A DNA stretch of 54,777 nucleotides. It comes from an uncultured Christensenellaceae bacterium (GTDB lineage Bacteria > Bacillota > Clostridia > Christensenellales > Borkfalkiaceae). A model generated the notes under the pieces. It saw nothing but the letters and a program-made list of their open reading frames with translations. It did not search any database and had not been told where the DNA came from. The number at the start of each line of letters is the position of its first letter. Position 1 is the first letter of the stretch. Positions 51,621 through 54,777 of the stretch are shown one piece after another. The translations under genes were made by a program, and so were the position numbers. The stretch is taken from contig CAJUJO010000007.1 of the NCBI GenBank assembly GCA_910586675.1, positions 1 through 54,777 of the forward strand, in the 5' to 3' direction.

Positions 51621-51719
51621 ATTCGAGCGGACGCGCCGCGGCACCGCAGGGAAAGATCCCTTTCGTTTGCGAACAACGTCCCGTTTCGCAACACTTAACG
51701 CGCCTTGGCTACTCTTCTA
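51621..51719 (-). promoter_or_regulatory. Tetrahydrofolate (THF) riboswitch, class I
   Basis: On the minus strand the conserved THF-riboswitch phrases occur in order: GAGTAG (51710-51715), GCGTTAAGTG (51692-51701), GGGACG, a hairpin ending AACGAAAGGG, CTGCGGTG (51641-51650 region) and GCGTCCGCTC (51625-51634). It begins within a few bases of the predicted transcription start and sits upstream of a folate transporter gene, the usual location. Confidence 0.88.
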
Positions 51720-51725
51720 TCGCGC

Positions 51726-51754
51726 ATTATATCATAACCGCCGAAAGATTGCAA
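51726..51754 (-). promoter_or_regulatory. Promoter of folT
   Basis: Minus-strand TTGCAA (51749-51754), 17-bp spacer, TATAAT (51726-51731). Confidence 0.75.
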
Positions 51755-51798
51755 GAAAAATTACATACTTTTCGGAAAATTTCACGATACTCTTGTAT

Positions 51799-52488
51799 AT
51801 GGTACTCGTCATGATACGCACGGCGATCATCTTTCTCGCCCTGCTCATTATTATGCGTCTTATGGGAAAAAGGCAGATCGGCGAAATGCAGCCCTTCGAG
51901 CTTGTCATCACCCTTTTGATTGCCGAGCTTGTCTGCATTCCCATGGCAGACTCCTCTATCCCGCTCTTATACGGCATTATTTCCGTCGTTACCCTCTTCG
52001 TATTGCACGAGACGGTAACCCTTCTTGACTTAAAAGTTAAACCGCTCAAATCTTTCATCAGCGGGAAGCCGAGCGTCGTCGTCAACAAAAACGGAATAGA
52101 CGATTATCAGCTCAAAAAAAACAATCTCGACGTGTCCGACCTCATCGAATCGCTCCGCTCGGCGGGATATTTCTCGCTCGATGCGATCGATTACGCGCTC
52201 TACGAATCAAACGGAACGTTTTCCGCGCTCCCCAAGCAGGACTACGAACAAACGCAGACGTCGCTCCCCCTCGTCATCGTAGACAATGGAAAATACGACG
52301 GCAAAAATTTGAAAATCACGGGGCTTGGACAGGAATTTTTCGACGAAATTCTGAAAAAGCAGGGCGTTAAAGACGTAAAAAAAGTGCTTGTGCTCACGGC
52401 GGATGGCACGGGAAAAATGTACCTGCAAATCAAAAACGAGAAATTCCGCACCTTTCAGGCGGAATATCCGGGAGGTAAAACTTGGTAA
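51799..52488 (+). CDS. DUF421 (YetF-like) membrane protein
   Basis: The 229-aa product has three membrane segments in the first 90 residues and the family motif MRLMGKRQIGEMQPFELVI (about 19-37). The cytoplasmic DUF421 domain follows (PLKSFISGKPSVVVNKNGID… and LDVSDLIESLRSAGYFSLDAIDYA). It is coupled to a DUF4363 gene, a pairing often seen in spore formers; some YetF proteins are forespore-expressed. No ribosome binding site is visible in front of the ATG at 51799. An alternative start lies at 51811. Confidence 0.92.
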   Translation: MVLVMIRTAIIFLALLIIMRLMGKRQIGEMQPFELVITLLIAELVCIPMADSSIPLLYGIISVVTLFVLHETVTLLDLKVKPLKSFISGKPSVVVNKNGIDDYQLKKNNLDVSDLIESLRSAGYFSLDAIDYALYESNGTFSALPKQDYEQTQTSLPLVIVDNGKYDGKNLKITGLGQEFFDEILKKQGVKDVKKVLVLTADGTGKMYLQIKNEKFRTFQAEYPGGKTW

Positions 52489-52859
52489 AATCTCTTACGA
52501 GCATCCTTGTCGCGCTCGCCCTGCTCGTAGGCGCGGGCATATTTGAATGGTTTTACGTAACCGACCAATTCGACGACTTCGGAAAGGAAATTCATTCGCT
52601 CATGATCAAAACGGAAAACGAAACGGCGAACGGCGAAGACGCGCGCGCCGTTCAGGCTTCCTGGGAGCACCGCAAAGAAAACTTGCACATCTGGATTCCG
52701 CACAACGACATTACGCGCGTAGACGATTATCTTTCCGAAACGGTGCGCCTGATCGCGGAAAAGAATTACGCCCTTGCCCTGCCCAAGCTGGAAATTCTTT
52801 CCCATTTATGCGAAACCATTCCCGGAACCTATGAACCGGGACTGGAAAATATTTTTTAA
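52482..52859 (+). CDS. DUF4363 family protein
   Basis: The 125-aa product has an N-terminal membrane anchor (about 5-25), then a helical domain with AVQASWEHRKENLHIWIPHNDITRVDDYLSE, characteristic of DUF4363. The start is TTG with GGAGG 6 nt upstream and lies inside the end of the DUF421 gene, overlapping by 7 bp. The role is unknown; the pairing suggests a complex. Confidence 0.9.
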   Translation: MVKSLTSILVALALLVGAGIFEWFYVTDQFDDFGKEIHSLMIKTENETANGEDARAVQASWEHRKENLHIWIPHNDITRVDDYLSETVRLIAEKNYALALPKLEILSHLCETIPGTYEPGLENIF

Positions 52860-52871
52860 GCGACGCGATAC

Positions 52872-52907
52872 AAAACGCCCGCCGACGGTTTCGTCGGCGG
52901 GCGCGCG
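52872..52907. terminator. Bidirectional terminator
   Basis: A 12-bp GC stem (52876-52887 with 52892-52903) lies between the DUF4363 gene and the converging lipoprotein gene; the minus strand continues with TTTTG. Confidence 0.8.
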
Positions 52908-52913
52908 CTTTTA

Positions 52914-53882
52914 TTAACGTATCATCGTGTTCGTGAGCCAGAATTGCGTTTCTCCGCTCGCATATCGATCGAACGCAAAACAGACGTAATAGATGCGCCC
53001 CGAAACGAGCGGCGTTCTGCCGTTGGTAAAGTATCCCGCGCGGTACCGGGGATTCGTTCCCTTGGAAAAGAGGGAGAAAGGGTCGCTGTGCGTTACTTTG
53101 GTGCTTCCCGCCTCTTTCAGCCAATCGTCTTCCAGATTATACATCTTCACCGTAAACGCCGCGCGCGTGCCGTTATAAAGCCCCGCTGCGCCGCTTGCGG
53201 AACCGTCGAGATAGAGGTGCACCGTATTATTATCCGAACCGTTTCCGCTTGTGCCGGCATAATAAGTAAACGAATACCAATAATGCTCCGTTCTGCGCGG
53301 ACTGAGCCTAAATTTCTGATCGAACGAAACGAAACGCGACAGGGAAACCGCATCCTCGATCGCCACGTCGTATTCACCGGCGTCGCCCGTAAGCCGTACC
53401 GTATAATCGCCGGCAGGCAGATAATCGGCGGCACGGAGATCGAGCGTGAGCCCGACGTCTTTGTAATACAGGACAGCAGTACCCTTCCAATACACGTCCT
53501 CGCGCGTATGTCCGTCCGCTTCTTTCTCGAAAGCGACGCACTCGAAAATTCCGCTCATGTAATTCAAATAAAGCGGCATTCCCTCATCGGAAAACCAGGC
53601 GCTGCTTCCTCTCGTTCCGTCCGATTTCAGCATTTCCCATTGGCAGTCCATGCGCGGCAAGGGCTGCCCTTCGTGATACAGATCTATGCTGTAACCCTGA
53701 AAATTATCCCCGTAATACTTCGGAATCAACCGCACGTTATCGAACGTCAGTTCCCTGACGAGATAAACCTCGGGCGGTTGCTGTTCTTCCCCGTCGTCGC
53801 CGCACGCGGCAAAGCCGAATAAGCATCCGAGCGCCGCCGCAACCGCCAGTGCAGCGAATAAAAATCTTTTCCCGAATATCAT
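52914..53882 (-). CDS. Lipoprotein of unknown function
   Basis: The 322-aa product carries a lipobox FGFAAC (lipidated Cys27) and a short acidic linker (GDDGEEQQPPE). The mature beta-rich part has aromatic-rich phrases such as WYSFTYYAGTSGNGSDNN. No catalytic motif is recognised. The promoter region contains a C9/G9 homopolymer. Confidence 0.8.
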   Translation of the reverse strand: MIFGKRFLFAALAVAAALGCLFGFAACGDDGEEQQPPEVYLVRELTFDNVRLIPKYYGDNFQGYSIDLYHEGQPLPRMDCQWEMLKSDGTRGSSAWFSDEGMPLYLNYMSGIFECVAFEKEADGHTREDVYWKGTAVLYYKDVGLTLDLRAADYLPAGDYTVRLTGDAGEYDVAIEDAVSLSRFVSFDQKFRLSPRRTEHYWYSFTYYAGTSGNGSDNNTVHLYLDGSASGAAGLYNGTRAAFTVKMYNLEDDWLKEAGSTKVTHSDPFSLFSKGTNPRYRAGYFTNGRTPLVSGRIYYVCFAFDRYASGETQFWLTNTMIR

Positions 53883-54344
53883 TCTCTCTTCTTCTTGACA
53901 ATTAGAATACTTACATTATACCCCCCCCCAGCCGGCAACCCCAATAGAACACCTTTTAAGAGGATATAACAGGCTTTATGGCAAGTATAGCACAGCACCC
54001 CCCTCCGTCAACTTCTTTGGGGTTAAAAAAAGAAAAAAGTCCTCCGAAATTTTTTCCTTTTGTCCGGGCTATCGTTGCATAGTCCTTCCCCGAAGTCAAC
54101 GGGTAAAAAATTGCTTTGGCTTCGTAACCGAACTTTCTATCTTTCAGCACCGAGCTTTTACGTTCGGTGTTTTTCATTTTATGCAATTTTTTGGTTGTGG
54201 CTTATTTCTCCTATTAATATTACGAAATCACCGCCACCGTTGACTTTGGAAAAAAGCCATATAACAGCCAAATTCGCAATGAAGTCCTATGCTTTCGTTG
54301 CCCTGCCAAAAGGCAAAAAATAAAAAAATTTGGAGGTAGTTAAG
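53883..54344. other. Gene-poor stretch with an isolated intrinsic terminator
   Basis: About 460 bp without a convincing gene. It holds the C9 tract (53921-53929), a TATAAT element for the lipoprotein gene (minus, 53915-53920) and, on the plus strand, a terminator-like hairpin (54148-54174). The one moderately long minus-strand frame (53956-54186) has no ribosome binding site and looks like chance. Confidence 0.5.
54148..54174 (+). terminator. Isolated terminator-like hairpin
   Basis: An 8-bp stem with one G-U (54148-54155 with 54162-54169) followed by TTTTT. No gene precedes it on this strand, so it may end a non-coding RNA. Confidence 0.5.
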
Positions 54345-54587
54345 ATGCAAAAGGTAGTTTACTCGGTCTCAAAGGTAAACAGCAACAGGAAGATGAAGGG
54401 TGTAGGTTATCTGGTAGAAGGCGACCTGCTGATCCCCTCCACTTCCAGCAAAGGCAATCCGTACATTCGGATATTCGACGAGGCAACAAAACATTGTCAC
54501 TCCGTCGATAAAGACAAGACGGAGTTCAAGGGTTACGTTACGCTTGCCTATGCGAGCGTCCACTATGGATGCTATGAAATTTTATAA
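54345..54587 (+). CDS. Small orphan protein
   Basis: An 80-aa protein with no recognised family. It is beta-rich (MQKVVYSVSKVNS, YLVEGDLLIPSTSSKGNPY, GYVTLAYASVHYGCYEIL). The ATG at 54345 has GGAGG 8 nt upstream. The surrounding DNA is AT-richer than average. It could belong to a small mobile or phage-derived region at the right end. Confidence 0.6.
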   Translation: MQKVVYSVSKVNSNRKMKGVGYLVEGDLLIPSTSSKGNPYIRIFDEATKHCHSVDKDKTEFKGYVTLAYASVHYGCYEIL

Positions 54588-54687
54588 ACACTCCGATTGA
54601 ATTGCCTTTTCGGGTTTTGGTCGGTAGCACAAAGAAAAGCGGAAGTAAACGGAAAAAACTTTTGCGCATGATTTAATATAAAGTATA

Positions 54688-54718
54688 AACGCTTAACGGG
54701 ATAAATCCGTTAGGCGTT
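54688..54718 (-). terminator. Terminator of the gene entering from the right
   Basis: A 12-bp stem with one G-U (54688-54699 with 54707-54718) followed on the minus strand by TATACTTTAT; it lies 5 bp after a stop codon. Confidence 0.6.
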
Positions 54719-54722
54719 ATTA

Positions 54723-54777
54723 TTATGCAAAACTTTTTTCTTGGTCGTTGACTTCCGTGCTGCCGTCCTCGAAGAAT
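54723..54777 (-). CDS. Partial gene, C-terminal end only
   Basis: The minus strand reads FFEDGSTEVNDQEKSFA then TAA (54723-54725), an acidic tail as expected for a protein end, with a terminator behind it. The rest lies beyond the window. Confidence 0.5.
   Translation of the reverse strand, partial: FFEDGSTEVNDQEKSFA

Noticed and set aside
54148..54174. Resemblance of the hairpin to the 3' end of a tracrRNA
   Set aside because: No cas genes, repeats or spacers occur anywhere in the window; the likeness is limited to a short CACCGA stem.
53956..54186. A 76-codon minus-strand frame
   Set aside because: No ribosome binding site, no recognised domain, and it contains the complement of a terminator hairpin; it looks like intergenic sequence read by chance.

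Overview
The window looks like chromosomal DNA of a spore-forming, anaerobic, low-abundance-type Clostridia (Firmicutes), perhaps an uncultured gut Christensenellales-like lineage. Supporting signs are the ecfA1-ecfA2-ecfT-truA order, a single-chain pyruvate:ferredoxin oxidoreductase, SpoVAC, DUF421/DUF4363, DUF6809 with an XRE regulator, a THF riboswitch on folT, Gram-positive style lipoproteins, and strong TTGACA/TATAAT promoters with 17-bp spacers. Coding DNA is GC-rich at third positions, which creates many long antisense ORFs. The taxon name is inference; the phylum-level call is firm.

Layout. 1-2.7 kb: mnmE-lysR operon (minus) and the promoter of a gene beyond the left edge. 2.7-6.9 kb: ECF vitamin-transporter energizing module ecfA1-ecfA2-ecfT with truA and a membrane protein. 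7.0-9.5 kb: a zinc-ribbon membrane protein preceded by a ~90-nt hairpin and an intrinsic terminator (candidate attenuated leader or small RNA). 9.6-16 kb: a surface-anchored GH43 arabinanase-like enzyme diverging from the pyruvate:ferredoxin oxidoreductase gene. 16-17.5 kb: a nonsense-interrupted small gene, an XRE regulator, a DUF1858 protein and an orphan spoVAC. 17.5-26.4 kb: a compact phage-derived head-and-nozzle cassette in P22-like order (regulator, TerL, TerS-like, portal, scaffold-like, coat, head-tail adaptor, tail nozzle, unknown 163-aa protein) without integrase, lysis, tape-measure or tailspike genes. A canonical LexA box lies in front of the regulator and an exported SH3-like protein is inserted on the opposite strand. 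26.4-32.2 kb: a membrane-anchored propeller-like exported protein, a cytosolic GH43 enzyme, a lipoprotein, a YihY-family membrane protein and an unknown protein.

32.2-37 kb: the str operon rpsL-rpsG-fusA plus tuf with its own promoter. 37-41.6 kb: the glycolytic genes pgk, tpiA and gpmI, interrupted by a divergent DUF6809/XRE pair controlled by two matching palindromes. 41.6-45.5 kb: DUF512 radical-SAM-like protein, der, plsY and a small membrane protein. 45.5-51 kb: lgt-pncB-divIVA-like-lspA-rluD-pyrR operon. 51-52.9 kb: folT under a tetrahydrofolate riboswitch, diverging from DUF421-DUF4363. 52.9-54.8 kb: a lipoprotein, a gene-poor stretch, a small orphan gene and the C-terminus of a gene entering from the right.

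Connections: FolT is an S component that presumably uses the EcfAA'T module 45 kb away. Lgt and LspA mature the lipoproteins encoded at 30.3 and 53 kb. The two GH43 enzymes suggest arabinan or arabinoxylan side-chain use, feeding glycolysis and pyruvate oxidation. The most unusual item is the LexA-box-associated, tail-poor capsid cassette.
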